Source: Peptoclostridium litorale DSM 5388 (GTDB lineage: Bacteria; Bacillota; Clostridia; Peptostreptococcales; Peptostreptococcaceae). From it: DNA of 64,000 bases. The DNA is taken from contig NZ_FSRH01000002.1 in assembly GCF_900141635.1 (NCBI RefSeq), forward strand, positions 186,001 through 250,000, written 5' to 3'. The notes beneath the pieces are model-generated. The model was not told the origin of the DNA. It saw only the letters and a program-made list of their open reading frames with translations, and did not search any database. Below, piece by piece: positions 53,870-63,009 of this stretch (within the stretch, counting starts at the first letter, position 1; each line of letters starts with the position of its first letter). Both the position numbers and the translations under genes were made by a program.

Positions 53870-54565
53870 TTAGTAAGTGTATTCCATTGTAACCGACGCC
53901 TTTATTGTAAGCTCTCCCTCGGATATTACAGCGCTGTCCATTGCCGCCACGCTCTTTTCCATGTATACTGCACGTTCAATAGGCACAGCATATCCCGACT
54001 CCACAACTCTGGCCGGAGACTTTATAGTAGCCCCAAGGGCCTGCGCAAGGCTCTCTGCCTTTTGGCTTCCGTTTGCAACAGCTTTTTTAAGCGCCTCGTT
54101 GTAAAGCTCTTCCCTGTTGCTCACAGAAAAATGCACACCGTTCATTCCTGTGATTCCATTTTCAACAGCCTTGTTGAGTACCGCCGCCACGTCGTCTATT
54201 TCATCTATTTTCACCTCGAAGCTGTTTACAAGCCTGTAGCCCACAAATATTCGCTCTCCCTTTTCACTTGAATAGTCATAGTCCTTGAAGAAATTGTACG
54301 ATGTAGTCTTTATGTCCTTCCCCTCTATGCCAATATCCAAAAGCGTCGCCTTAAACTTGCTCACTATGGCGTTGTTCTCGTCAACTGCATTTTGGGCATT
54401 CTTATTAACCGTGTCGACGCTGAAGTTCACGCTTGCCTGGTCAGGAACAGCCGAAACCTCTCCCGCACCGCTTACCGTTATAACCCTTTGCGGTTCTTCC
54501 TGCGCACATGCCACTCCGCTTATCATAAGCAGTACAATAAATAGTGAAGCTATAAGTTTTTTCAT
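53870..54565 (-). CDS. SIMPL domain (DUF541/YggE) secreted protein
   Basis: 231 residues. Signal peptide 1-21 (ending VACAQ; the Cys could also fit a weak lipobox), then a SIMPL domain with VSGAGEVSAVPDQASVNFSV (start of the conserved strand pair). Related proteins act in oxidative-stress tolerance or the cell surface; the mechanism is unknown. GGGGAGG precedes the ATG. Single gene. Confidence 0.88.
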   Translation of the reverse strand: MKKLIASLFIVLLMISGVACAQEEPQRVITVSGAGEVSAVPDQASVNFSVDTVNKNAQNAVDENNAIVSKFKATLLDIGIEGKDIKTTSYNFFKDYDYSSEKGERIFVGYRLVNSFEVKIDEIDDVAAVLNKAVENGITGMNGVHFSVSNREELYNEALKKAVANGSQKAESLAQALGATIKSPARVVESGYAVPIERAVYMEKSVAAMDSAVISEGELTIKASVTMEYTY

Positions 54566-54689
54566 TTTAATTCCTCCCCGTTTTTATTGTTTACACCATA
54601 TAGACTCTCTACCCCTTAAAAAAGTTCCCGAAAAAATTTTTTAATTTTAAAGGCTTATTTTTATTTATCCAAAAAATGCATAAAACATA

Positions 54690-54718
54690 TTGAAATAGTA
54701 TCCTTTTTATGTTATTAT
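54690..54718 (+). promoter_or_regulatory. Promoter of tRNA-Leu(CAA)
   Basis: TTGAAA and TATTAT with 17-base spacing, 31 bp before the tRNA 5' end. Confidence 0.75.
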
Positions 54719-54749
54719 GTTTCTTGTGGCAAACACATTTTAATAACAT

Positions 54750-54836
54750 GCCGAAGTGGTGGAATTGGCAGACGCGCTGGACTCAAAATCCTGTGGTAGC
54801 AATACCGTACGGGTTCGACCCCCGTCTTCGGCACCA
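54750..54836 (+). tRNA. tRNA-Leu (anticodon CAA)
   Basis: 87 nt, with CCA encoded. Acceptor GCCGAAG/CTTCGGC, long variable arm GGTA/TACC, T-arm ACGGG-TTCGACC-CCCGT. Anticodon loop CTCAAAA gives CAA, reading UUG. The anticodon stem CTGGA/TCCTG has a U28-U42 mismatch. Confidence 0.94.
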
Positions 54837-54838
54837 TC

Positions 54839-54870
54839 AAAACCAAGACTTTCAACAGTCTTGGTTTTTT
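54839..54870. terminator. Terminator after tRNA-Leu(CAA), shared with the export operon
   Basis: AAAACCAAGACT and its complement form a 12-bp stem with a 6-base loop, followed by TT and T-rich sequence; it begins three bases after the CCA. Confidence 0.9.
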
Positions 54871-54873
54871 CAA

Positions 54874-56115
54874 TTACTCGTATCTCAATGCCTCGATAGG
54901 ATCCATATTCGCAGCCTTGTTTGCAGGGTATATCCCAAAAAATATACCTACTCCACATGAAAATGAAACAGCAATTATTACAATAGCAATATTTACGCTT
55001 CCCTCAAATCCCATAATACGGCCGGCTACTGCTGCAACTCCCACACCAAAAAGCGTGCCTGCTATTCCTCCTATTCCTGATATTATCATTGATTCTACCA
55101 GGAACTGCATAAGTATACTTCTCTTGGTGGCGCCAATAGCCTTTCTTATTCCTATTTCTCGTGTCCTTTCCGTTACAGATACAAGCATTATATTCATTAT
55201 CCCTATGCCTCCAACTACAAGTGATATTGCTGCTATCGCACCCATAACAGTCGATATTACTCCAAGTACAATATCAAGCTGCTGCATCTGCTCAATTGCG
55301 CTAACTCCAACGTAGTATTCTTCCCCTTGGATATCGCTTTTCATCTTTCTTTTTTTTATGAAATTCACTATCCTGTTTTTTATTAAGTCGGCTTCTTCTG
55401 TCCTCCTTACCGATACTTCAAATGAAAAGTATTTCGACGGAGAATCAATTAAGTTTTTAAGTGTCGTAACAGGACAATATAATGTAGTCGAGGGAACCGC
55501 ACCCAATGTCTGAGCGAGTTGTTCAAAAACTGATTCAGGCTTTTCGTATATCCCAATAATTGTAAGGTTGACTTTCTTGCCTCCAATATCAACATTAAGC
55601 TGTTTCCCAAGTGGGTTTTCATTGTTGAATACGTTTTTCGAAAGGCTTTTATCTATCACTGCAACCCGCCTTTGTGATAGCATATCCTCTTTTTTAATGA
55701 ATCTGCCCTTTATAAGGTTTACGTCTTCTATCACATTGTAATTTTCATACACACCTCTAACGTCGACCCTTTCTGTTGTTTTCCTGGTCTTGACCTCCGC
55801 CTGCGCATCCACCCTTGGACTTGCTGCAACTATATCTTCCGAAAAAACGCTGCTTATAACCTCTATGTCCGAATCAGTAAAGCCATCCCTCATAATGTCT
55901 ACATTTTCATTTTGCCAGTTGAGGCTTATAAATAACCTGTTCACGCCAAAGGTTTCAAACTCCTGGCCGATCCTCTCCTGGCTCCCCTGTCCAAGAGCCA
56001 TTATTGTAATTACTGAAGCTATGCCTATTATTATGCCAAGCATAGTAAGGAATGACCTCATCTTGTTTGCCCATATGCTAGACATTGCCACTCTAAAGGT
56101 TTCAAATATGTTCAT
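54874..56115 (-). CDS. MacB/FtsX-type ABC transporter permease
   Basis: 413 residues. N-terminal membrane helix, a large MacB_PCD extracytoplasmic domain (about 45-250) and three C-terminal helices (FtsX domain) with ERTREIGIRKAIGA. With the ATPase and adaptor upstream it forms a tripartite-like export pump seen in Gram-positives, possibly for peptides or antibiotics. It starts four bases after the ATPase gene. Confidence 0.92.
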   Translation of the reverse strand: MNIFETFRVAMSSIWANKMRSFLTMLGIIIGIASVITIMALGQGSQERIGQEFETFGVNRLFISLNWQNENVDIMRDGFTDSDIEVISSVFSEDIVAASPRVDAQAEVKTRKTTERVDVRGVYENYNVIEDVNLIKGRFIKKEDMLSQRRVAVIDKSLSKNVFNNENPLGKQLNVDIGGKKVNLTIIGIYEKPESVFEQLAQTLGAVPSTTLYCPVTTLKNLIDSPSKYFSFEVSVRRTEEADLIKNRIVNFIKKRKMKSDIQGEEYYVGVSAIEQMQQLDIVLGVISTVMGAIAAISLVVGGIGIMNIMLVSVTERTREIGIRKAIGATKRSILMQFLVESMIISGIGGIAGTLFGVGVAAVAGRIMGFEGSVNIAIVIIAVSFSCGVGIFFGIYPANKAANMDPIEALRYE

Positions 56116-56119
56116 AGGC

Positions 56120-56803
56120 TCACCCTCTTTTTATAAGCTCGTCCTGTACTATCATTCCATCCCGAAACCTTAATACTCTTTTGCAGTATTGAGCTATCTC
56201 CATTTCATGAGTTACTATTACAATTGTCTTGCCTTCTTCGTTTAGCTTTGAAAAAATATCCATTATCTCATATCCTGACTTCGTATCAAGGTTTCCCGTG
56301 GGTTCATCTGCTAGTATTAATGAAGGTTCATTTGCAAGCGCCCTTGCTATGGCTACTCTTTGCCTTTCTCCTCCAGAAAGCTCGCTTGGCATGTGGCCAG
56401 CTCTGTCCGAAAGCCCGACCTTTCCAAGAAGCGCAAGTGTCCTCTCTCTCATGAAGCCCCTCTTTTTTCCTGCATATATCATTGGCAGTTCAATATTTTT
56501 GAAGGCGGATGTTCTTGGTATGAGATTAAATGTCTGGAATACAAAACCTATTTTTCTGTTTCTTAGCTGAGCAAGCCTATTTTCAGACAGACTGCTCACC
56601 TGCATATCATCGAGATAATATTCTCCCGTTGTGGCTTTGTCAAGGCATCCCAGTATGTTCATCAGTGTTGATTTTCCCGAGCCCGAAGGGCCCATTATTG
56701 CGACAAATTCGCCATCTGATATCTCAATGTTTATTTTTTTAAGGGCCTCGACCCTTATTTTCCCCGTCTCATAAACCTTTTCAATATCTACCATTCTTAT
56801 CAT
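56120..56803 (-). CDS. MacB/LolD-type ABC transporter ATPase
   Basis: 227 residues. Walker A GPSGSGKST (38-46), Q-loop FQTFNLIP, signature LSGGERQR, Walker B LILADEPTGNLD. It powers the adjacent permease. Its ATG overlaps the adaptor stop (ATGA), so the three genes form one operon: adaptor, ATPase, permease. Confidence 0.95.
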   Translation of the reverse strand: MIRMVDIEKVYETGKIRVEALKKINIEISDGEFVAIMGPSGSGKSTLMNILGCLDKATTGEYYLDDMQVSSLSENRLAQLRNRKIGFVFQTFNLIPRTSAFKNIELPMIYAGKKRGFMRERTLALLGKVGLSDRAGHMPSELSGGERQRVAIARALANEPSLILADEPTGNLDTKSGYEIMDIFSKLNEEGKTIVIVTHEMEIAQYCKRVLRFRDGMIVQDELIKRG

Positions 56804-58044
56804 TTGGATTCACCTTTTATTCTAACCTTCATGCCGTCAACAAATGACTCGTCTGGATTTAAAGCAACCTCGTCCAGCTCCCCAATACCTTCTCCTATTA
56901 TCTCCACTTCAAGGTCTCCCTCTATTCCAAGCTCTACAGCCACCTCCTCGATTCTGTCACCTTCAATTTTGAATACAACGTATTTGCCGTCCGGATTTTG
57001 GAAAAGTGCCTCATACGGAACGATAATGGCTTCTTCCTTTTTATCTGTCACTATGTCCACATCTGCGGAAAATCCAGTCTTTATCCCCTCTGGCGGATCT
57101 ATTATATCCACCTTGACAAGGACGTCTTTTTCTCCTTGGCCGCTGTCGGTCCTTGCGCTGGGAGCAATATACGATACCCTTCCTTTAAGGCTCTTTTCCG
57201 GGAAAGCATCTCCCGTTATAGCTGCACTTTGTCCTATTTTCACCTTGTGTATTTCAAACTGGTTGACATTCGCGTGTACTTGAAGCATTTGAAGATTATG
57301 GACTACAAACATTGGTCTTTGGTCTCTTGCGTCAATTCCAACTTTGCAGTTTGAATATACTATAGTCCCATCTATAGGGCTTATTATTGTTGCATCTTCA
57401 AGTTGTTCTCCTGCAAGCTTAAAATCGAGCTCTCTTTTTCTCACCTGCATCTGCTTTATCTGCCTGTTGCTGCCCCTTTTTTCGTCTTCAAGTTCTTTAA
57501 GCGCAATTTCATATGCATTTTTAGATGACAGGTATTTTTTTTCATTTTCATCAAGTCCATTTTTACTTATGACGTCGTTTTCATAAAGACCTATTGCGTT
57601 TTCGTAGTCTTTCTTTACAATTTCAAGCTCCAGCTCTTTATTTTGCACATCTTTTTCCAGCCTAAATATAGTGGTATCCTCTATGCTGTCCTGCAGTTCT
57701 TTTTGGGCTATGTCAAGGTCTATACTTGAAGACTCAAGCTTATTTCTAAGCGCATCTGTTTCAAGGGCTGCAAGTGCCTGTCCTTTTTTAACCACTTGTC
57801 CTTCCTCTACATATACAGCCTTTATGGCATCCTCAAGTTCTGAATTTATCTCAACCTCATCTCCGGACCTAATTGTGCCGCTCAATATCATATCTGAAGT
57901 TATTTCTGATTTTTTAACAGTCAGCTTTTCTACTTCCTTGACAGCACTTTCAATATTCATCCGAATCATAAAGTATATGACTAAAACTGCTATTAAAAGT
58001 ATCGAAATAAATATAATGAATTTCTTCCCTTTAAATCTTTTCAT
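56800..58044 (-). CDS. HlyD/RND-type membrane fusion (adaptor) protein
   Basis: 414 residues. One N-terminal anchor (8-28), then a biotinyl-lipoyl half (EVEINSELEDAIKAVYVEEG core), a long coiled coil (about 105-205) and beta-barrel domains. It is the extracytoplasmic adaptor of the MacB-type pump. The ATG of MKRFKGK has GGGAGGTG upstream. First gene of the operon; no dedicated regulator is adjacent. Confidence 0.92.
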   Translation of the reverse strand: MKRFKGKKFIIFISILLIAVLVIYFMIRMNIESAVKEVEKLTVKKSEITSDMILSGTIRSGDEVEINSELEDAIKAVYVEEGQVVKKGQALAALETDALRNKLESSSIDLDIAQKELQDSIEDTTIFRLEKDVQNKELELEIVKKDYENAIGLYENDVISKNGLDENEKKYLSSKNAYEIALKELEDEKRGSNRQIKQMQVRKRELDFKLAGEQLEDATIISPIDGTIVYSNCKVGIDARDQRPMFVVHNLQMLQVHANVNQFEIHKVKIGQSAAITGDAFPEKSLKGRVSYIAPSARTDSGQGEKDVLVKVDIIDPPEGIKTGFSADVDIVTDKKEEAIIVPYEALFQNPDGKYVVFKIEGDRIEEVAVELGIEGDLEVEIIGEGIGELDEVALNPDESFVDGMKVRIKGESK

Positions 58045-58341
58045 AAAAGCACCTCCCTGCTCCACAGTTCACTTACTGATGATAATACCCCAATTGGTGC
58101 CCTATTATTTCATATTCTATACCCATTCAGGATTATTCACAGTATAAATGAATATAAATATTTGCTATATTTGATAAAATATGATATCCTTAAGGGAGTC
58201 TTAATTAAAGTTTGTAGAAAATATTTGAATTTAAAAATAAAATTAGAATTGTGTCGGTATTAATCGTATTAACTCTAAGTTTTTAAATTGATTTACTTTG
58301 TACGAAGTGTTTTAAGAAAATAAAATTTGGAGGTATCGATT

Positions 58342-58539
58342 ATGAACGGTACAGTAAAATGGTTTAATGCAGATAAAGGATTTGGATTTATAACAGGAGA
58401 AGACGGCGTAGATATTTTTGCACACTTCTCTCAAATCCAAAAAGACGGTTTCAAAACACTAGAAGAAGGCGAAAGAGTTACTTTCGATCTAGCTCAAGGT
58501 GCAAAAGGACCTCAAGCCGAGAATATAGTAAGCATATAA
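58342..58539 (+). CDS. Cold-shock protein (CspA/CspB type)
   Basis: 65 residues. RNP1 KGFGFI (12-17) and RNP2-like DIFAHFS (24-30). It binds single-stranded RNA and DNA and melts mRNA structure. GGAGGTATCGATT precedes the ATG. The 297-bp upstream gap (58045-58341) has no other gene and probably carries a long leader of about 130 bases, as is usual for csp genes; its promoter is not clear. Confidence 0.95.
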   Translation: MNGTVKWFNADKGFGFITGEDGVDIFAHFSQIQKDGFKTLEEGERVTFDLAQGAKGPQAENIVSI

Positions 58540-58556
58540 TTCTATATAGCATATCA

Positions 58557-58588
58557 AGGACATGAATATAAAATTCATGTCCTTTTTT
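58557..58588 (+). terminator. Terminator of the cold-shock gene
   Basis: AGGACATGAAT and its complement form an 11-bp stem with a 5-base loop, followed by T5. Confidence 0.9.
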
Positions 58589-58620
58589 ATTTGATTTTTT
58601 ATCATATCGGGTCTAAATTC

Positions 58621-58651
58621 AAAAGCACCTTCGACGTGCGAAGGTGCTTTT
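58621..58651 (-). terminator. Terminator of the copper-amine-oxidase-domain gene
   Basis: AAAAGCACCTTCG and its complement form a 13-bp stem with a 5-base loop, 27 bp past the gene end. The tail on the minus strand is TTTTG. Confidence 0.78.
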
Positions 58652-58678
58652 ACAGTTCAATCATCCAATACCTATATT

Positions 58679-59347
58679 CTAATAAACCTCCACTCCCCTT
58701 TCATACACCGTCACAAACTGTTCCCCTCGCTTGAATTGGAACAAAAACTTGTATATCCCCGGCCTGCCAAACAATACGCTTTCAAAGCCAAGAGTGTATA
58801 TATAGCCAGTCTGCTCTTTATCCAGCGTATATGGCTGACTTTCAGTGGTGTTGTATATAACGTTGCCTTCGGGATCTACTATCATTACCCTGTCCACATA
58901 CTCCTTGCCGCCTTCAAGTCCGCTCACATCGAAATATGCGTTGAACGTATATGTGCCGACCTCGAATTTGCTGAATGGATTGCCTATTATCTTGTCCACA
59001 ATAAGGCTCCTACCATATGAATCCTCTATCTCAACCGCATTTTCAAATGAGGAGGCCTCCCCGTAGTAGTCGCACAGTATCATGTCTATATGGGGCTTTT
59101 TTATCTCGACTGTACTTTCTGCACCATTCCACTCCACAAGAGCCCCAAAAATCTCGCTTATCCCTCTTATAGGAACCATTGTATTCCCATAAAAATTCAC
59201 CGCAGGAATATCTCCCTTAACCTTCTCGCCATTATAATTTATGTTTACTGTCGGAAAACCATTAAACTCACCTGCTGTTTCCGCTGAATATATGCTGCAT
59301 GCCGATATTACAAATACTATTGCCGTAGTCAAAATATATTTTTTCAA
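58679..59347 (-). CDS. Secreted protein with copper-amine-oxidase-like N domain
   Basis: 222 residues. Signal peptide 1-22, a copper amine oxidase N-like domain (about 30-85, MVPIRGISEIFGALVEWNG), then a beta-rich C-terminal half (about 95-220) that I do not recognise. The domain is not an oxidase; in Clostridia it appears in wall-associated proteins. Function unknown. Single gene. Confidence 0.82.
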   Translation of the reverse strand: MKKYILTTAIVFVISACSIYSAETAGEFNGFPTVNINYNGEKVKGDIPAVNFYGNTMVPIRGISEIFGALVEWNGAESTVEIKKPHIDMILCDYYGEASSFENAVEIEDSYGRSLIVDKIIGNPFSKFEVGTYTFNAYFDVSGLEGGKEYVDRVMIVDPEGNVIYNTTESQPYTLDKEQTGYIYTLGFESVLFGRPGIYKFLFQFKRGEQFVTVYERGVEVY

Positions 59348-59488
59348 TATACATCCCCCCTCAAATGCCCTAATTCATCTCTTTCTTTTATTTATATCCA
59401 TATATACGCAGGCCTAAATAATTAATTGGAGTGTTTAGAAAAGCCCTAGAAATGGTAAATCATAAATAAAAACATAGGTGGGATGAAT

Positions 59489-60952
59489 ATGTCTTATACC
59501 AAAATAAACAGCATGCAGCGAAACCTGAGCATGCTTACAGATTTTTATGAACTTACCATGGCAAACGGTTATTTTGAAAATGGCTTTGAAGATAAAATAG
59601 CATATTTCGATATGTTTTTCAGAAGGGTGCCAGATGGCGGCGGTTTTGCAATAGCCGCGGGACTCGAGCAGCTTATAGGATATCTCAATGATCTCAGCTT
59701 TTCCAAAGAAGATATTGAATTTTTGAGGAGCAAAAGACAGTTTTCAGAAGGATTTTTGGACTATCTCAAGAACTTCGAGTTCAAATGCGACGTATGGGCA
59801 GTAAGTGAAGGCACTCCAATATTCCCAAATGAACCTGTTGTAAAGGTTAGAGGGCCCATAATACAGGCCCAGTTTATAGAGACGATGCTTCTTTTGACTA
59901 TAAACCACCAGAGTCTTATAGCAACAAAAACAAATAGGATTGTGCGGGCCGCGGGAGAAAGGGCGGTCATAGAATTCGGCTCAAGGCGCGCTCACGGATC
60001 GGACGCCGCAATATACGGAGCAAGGGCCGCATTCATAGGCGGTGCGGTGGCTACGTCGTGCACAATAGCCGAGCAGCTTTTTGGCATTCCCGCTGTAGGC
60101 ACAATGGCTCACAGCTGGGTCCAGCTGTTTGACGATGAAATCGAATCATTCAGGAGCTATGCCCGCGCATACCCTGAGAACTGCCTGCTTCTCGTAGACA
60201 CTTACAATGTTCTTAAGTCCGGAGTTCCAAATGCGATAAAAGTATTCAACGAGGAAATAGTTCCAAGAGGATTCAGGCCCACTGGAATAAGAATAGACAG
60301 CGGCGACCTTGCGTATCTTTCAAAAGAAGCCAAAAAGATGCTCAACAATGCAGGATTCGAGGACTGCCGCATAATAATATCAAGTTCTCTCGACGAGAAC
60401 ATAATAAGGGACCTTCTCATACAAGGCGCTCCCATAGATTCATTCGGTGTCGGCGAAAGGCTCATAACATCGAAATCCGATCCTGTATTCGGAGGGGTTT
60501 ACAAACTATCTGCAGTTGAAAAAGACGGCGAAGTTATTCCGAGGATAAAGGTCAGCAACAACGTCGAAAAAATTACAAACCCCGGCTCTAAAAACCTGTT
60601 CAGACTGTATTCAAATGGAAACCAAAATGCTATAGCCGATATAATCACACTTTTTGACGAATCTATAGACAGCAGCGTCCCATACAATCTGTTCGACCCG
60701 CTCTTCCCCTGGAAAAAAAGCACAGTTAGAAACTTCACTGCAGTTCCCCTTCTCCACAGGATATTCGAAAATGGAAGGCTGGTATACGACTCTCCATCAG
60801 TCGACAAGATAAAGGAATACTCAAACGAGCAGATCTCAAGGCTTTGGCCGGAAATCAAGAGGTTTGAAAATCCCCACAGATACTACGTCAACCTGTCAGA
60901 AAATCTTTGGAACCTTAAAAACAGCCTTATAGGCAAACATTCAAGCACATAA
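59489..60952 (+). CDS. pncB: Nicotinate phosphoribosyltransferase
   Basis: 487 residues, the Gram-positive PncB type. Motifs: LTDFYELTMANGYF, EFGSRRAHG near 165, and GIRIDSGDLAYLS near 270. It makes nicotinate mononucleotide from nicotinate and PRPP for NAD salvage. The second ATG is chosen: AGGTGGG abuts the first ATG and lies six bases before the second. Ends at a strong shared terminator. Confidence 0.94.
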   Translation: MSYTKINSMQRNLSMLTDFYELTMANGYFENGFEDKIAYFDMFFRRVPDGGGFAIAAGLEQLIGYLNDLSFSKEDIEFLRSKRQFSEGFLDYLKNFEFKCDVWAVSEGTPIFPNEPVVKVRGPIIQAQFIETMLLLTINHQSLIATKTNRIVRAAGERAVIEFGSRRAHGSDAAIYGARAAFIGGAVATSCTIAEQLFGIPAVGTMAHSWVQLFDDEIESFRSYARAYPENCLLLVDTYNVLKSGVPNAIKVFNEEIVPRGFRPTGIRIDSGDLAYLSKEAKKMLNNAGFEDCRIIISSSLDENIIRDLLIQGAPIDSFGVGERLITSKSDPVFGGVYKLSAVEKDGEVIPRIKVSNNVEKITNPGSKNLFRLYSNGNQNAIADIITLFDESIDSSVPYNLFDPLFPWKKSTVRNFTAVPLLHRIFENGRLVYDSPSVDKIKEYSNEQISRLWPEIKRFENPHRYYVNLSENLWNLKNSLIGKHSST

Positions 60953-60953
60953 T

Positions 60954-60999
60954 AGACATAGAAAAGCCGCAGCGTTATCACTGCGGCTTTTCTATGTCT
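60954..60999. terminator. Bidirectional terminator between pncB and phoR
   Basis: A 19-bp perfect stem (AGACATAGAAAAGCCGCAG and complement) with an 8-base loop. It overlaps the last codons of phoR. Confidence 0.9.
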
Positions 61000-62273
61000 A
61001 TTATGAATTCGCTTCCTTCATTAACTTTGCTTTCAACATGTATTTTCCCGTTAAGCGAGAGCACTATGTGCTTTACTATCGCAAGCCCAAGGCCCGTTCC
61101 TCCTATCCTTCTGCTTCTTGCCTTTTCAACCCTGTAGAACCTTTCAAATATCCTAGGTATGTCTTTCTGAGGTATTCCTATGCCGCTGTCTTTGACCTTT
61201 ATATGGATGTGCTGCTCATCTTCCTCAACCGTAACAATCACATTGCCTTCTTCCGGAGTGTATTTCACCGCATTGTCTATGAGATTTAAAAGCAGTTGCT
61301 TTATATAGTCCGGATTCGACAGTATAGTTATTTCCTTATTTTCAAAGCGTTCTGATATTTGAATGCTCTTTTTTTGTGCAAATGGACTTATCATGTCAAA
61401 TACCTCTTTGTAAACATCCCATACGTTCACCATCGTGAAGCTTTCGCCCTTTTTATTCTCATTGTTTTCAATGAATGACAGGGTGAGTATGTCATCTATG
61501 AGATTTCTGAGTCTGTCAGTCTCCATATCTATAATATTGAGGAATCTGTTTCTCACCGCTATGTCTATATTTTCATTTCCCTTTAGAGTTTCTACAAATC
61601 CGCTTATGGATGTAAGAGGCGTCTTTAGCTCGTGCGTTACATTGGCAACAAAGTCAGACCTTATCTTCTCAAGCCTCTTTCTCTGTGTTATGTCCTCTAT
61701 GTTTATTATTGCACCTATTGTGAGATCCTTTTCATCATGCAGCTTTATGGGGTCAGATTTTATCTTGTAGTAGTTTCCATTTTCATCTTCTACCACAAGT
61801 TTTTTTCTCTCTCCATATCCCATCACTTCCTTTATAGCCTCAAAAAAAGGCTCACCTTTCACCACTTTTTCGAAATTCTTTTGTTCAAAGTCATCGCCTT
61901 CATACGAAAACAACTTTTGAGCCTTCTGGTTCATGAGCATTACATTTTCGCGGTTGTCTATGGCTATGATTCCATTTGATATGCTCTTTAGTATTGCCTT
62001 GAGCTTTATGTTCTTGTCTTCGAGTTCAACTATGTTGTTTTTAATCTTTTTTACCATGTAGTTGAAATTGTATGCGAGCCTTCCAAGCTCTCCGGTAGCA
62101 TCACTATCAAGTTCAACCGAAAAATCACCCTTGCTCACACTGTCCGCCGCATTCATTATGGACTTTAAATGTCTTCTCAAAACCATAAGATATCTGACAG
62201 TCAGACTGAGAAGTATGACTAGAAACATTATTATCAAATACAAGTCATCTACGTTTATAAAACCTCTGTCCAT
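60978..62273 (-). CDS. phoR: PhoR-like sensor histidine kinase
   Basis: 431 residues. One membrane helix (about 8-32), HAMP (about 33-85), PAS (about 90-190), HisKA with THELKTPLT and HATPase with NLIDNAVKYTPE and GTGLGLAIVKHI. The usual extracytoplasmic loop is absent, so sensing is probably through the membrane or PAS domain. A second ATG 12 bases upstream overlaps the SD GGGAG, so I use MDRGF. Pairs with phoP 16 bp upstream. Probably phosphate control, by homology. Confidence 0.9.
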   Translation of the reverse strand: MDRGFINVDDLYLIIMFLVILLSLTVRYLMVLRRHLKSIMNAADSVSKGDFSVELDSDATGELGRLAYNFNYMVKKIKNNIVELEDKNIKLKAILKSISNGIIAIDNRENVMLMNQKAQKLFSYEGDDFEQKNFEKVVKGEPFFEAIKEVMGYGERKKLVVEDENGNYYKIKSDPIKLHDEKDLTIGAIINIEDITQRKRLEKIRSDFVANVTHELKTPLTSISGFVETLKGNENIDIAVRNRFLNIIDMETDRLRNLIDDILTLSFIENNENKKGESFTMVNVWDVYKEVFDMISPFAQKKSIQISERFENKEITILSNPDYIKQLLLNLIDNAVKYTPEEGNVIVTVEEDEQHIHIKVKDSGIGIPQKDIPRIFERFYRVEKARSRRIGGTGLGLAIVKHIVLSLNGKIHVESKVNEGSEFIIDIEKPQ

Positions 62274-62289
62274 TATGTCGTCCATCTCC

Positions 62290-62979
62290 CTACTTGAACT
62301 TATATCCCACGCCTCTTACGGTTTCAATATACTTGGGCTTTTTGTCATTATCCTCTATCTTCTTTCTCAGATGCCTTATGTGAACATCCACTGTCCTTGT
62401 CTCTCCAAAGTATTCATATCCCCATATCTTGTCCAGAAGTGAGTTTCTAGAGAGCACTTGGCCCCTGTTTTGAGCCAGCAGCTTTAAAAGCTCGAATTCC
62501 TTTAGCGTAAGGTCTATCTTTTTCCCATTCTTGTATACCTCGTAGTTTTTGAGGTCTATTTTTATCTCGTCTATCTCTATTGAGTCCGCTTCATTAACCT
62601 TGTTCTTTTCATACCTTCTAAGAACCGCATTGACCCTGGCCACAAGTTCATTTACGCTGAAGGGCTTGGTTATATAGTCGTCCGCTCCAACGTCAAGCCC
62701 TTTTATCTTGTCGTCCTCCATATTCTTCGCAGTAAGCATTATTATGGGGGTCCCGCTTATATCCTTGTCCGCCCTTATCCTTTTGCAGACCTCCATGCCA
62801 TCTATTCCCGGAAGCATAAGGTCCAAAAGCACAAGGTCCGGCTTTGTCTGCTTGACCTTTATATATCCTTCCAGACCGTCATATTCAGCCTCTACGTCAA
62901 ATTCATTGAGCTCCAGGTTGAATTTTATAAGTTCCACTATATGTTCTTCATCATCTATTACCAAGACCCTTTTGTTCAT
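62290..62979 (-). CDS. phoP: PhoP-like OmpR-family response regulator
   Basis: 229 residues. Receiver domain (1-120) with D10, D53 (phosphoacceptor in LLDLMLP) and K102-type switch; winged-helix DNA-binding domain (130-229) with RTVDVHIRHLRKKIE. GGAGGAG precedes the ATG. No Pho-box-regulated genes are obvious next to it. Confidence 0.93.
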   Translation of the reverse strand: MNKRVLVIDDEEHIVELIKFNLELNEFDVEAEYDGLEGYIKVKQTKPDLVLLDLMLPGIDGMEVCKRIRADKDISGTPIIMLTAKNMEDDKIKGLDVGADDYITKPFSVNELVARVNAVLRRYEKNKVNEADSIEIDEIKIDLKNYEVYKNGKKIDLTLKEFELLKLLAQNRGQVLSRNSLLDKIWGYEYFGETRTVDVHIRHLRKKIEDNDKKPKYIETVRGVGYKFK

Positions 62980-63009
62980 ATATTCTCCTCCAAATACTAA
63001 ATTTCAAAA

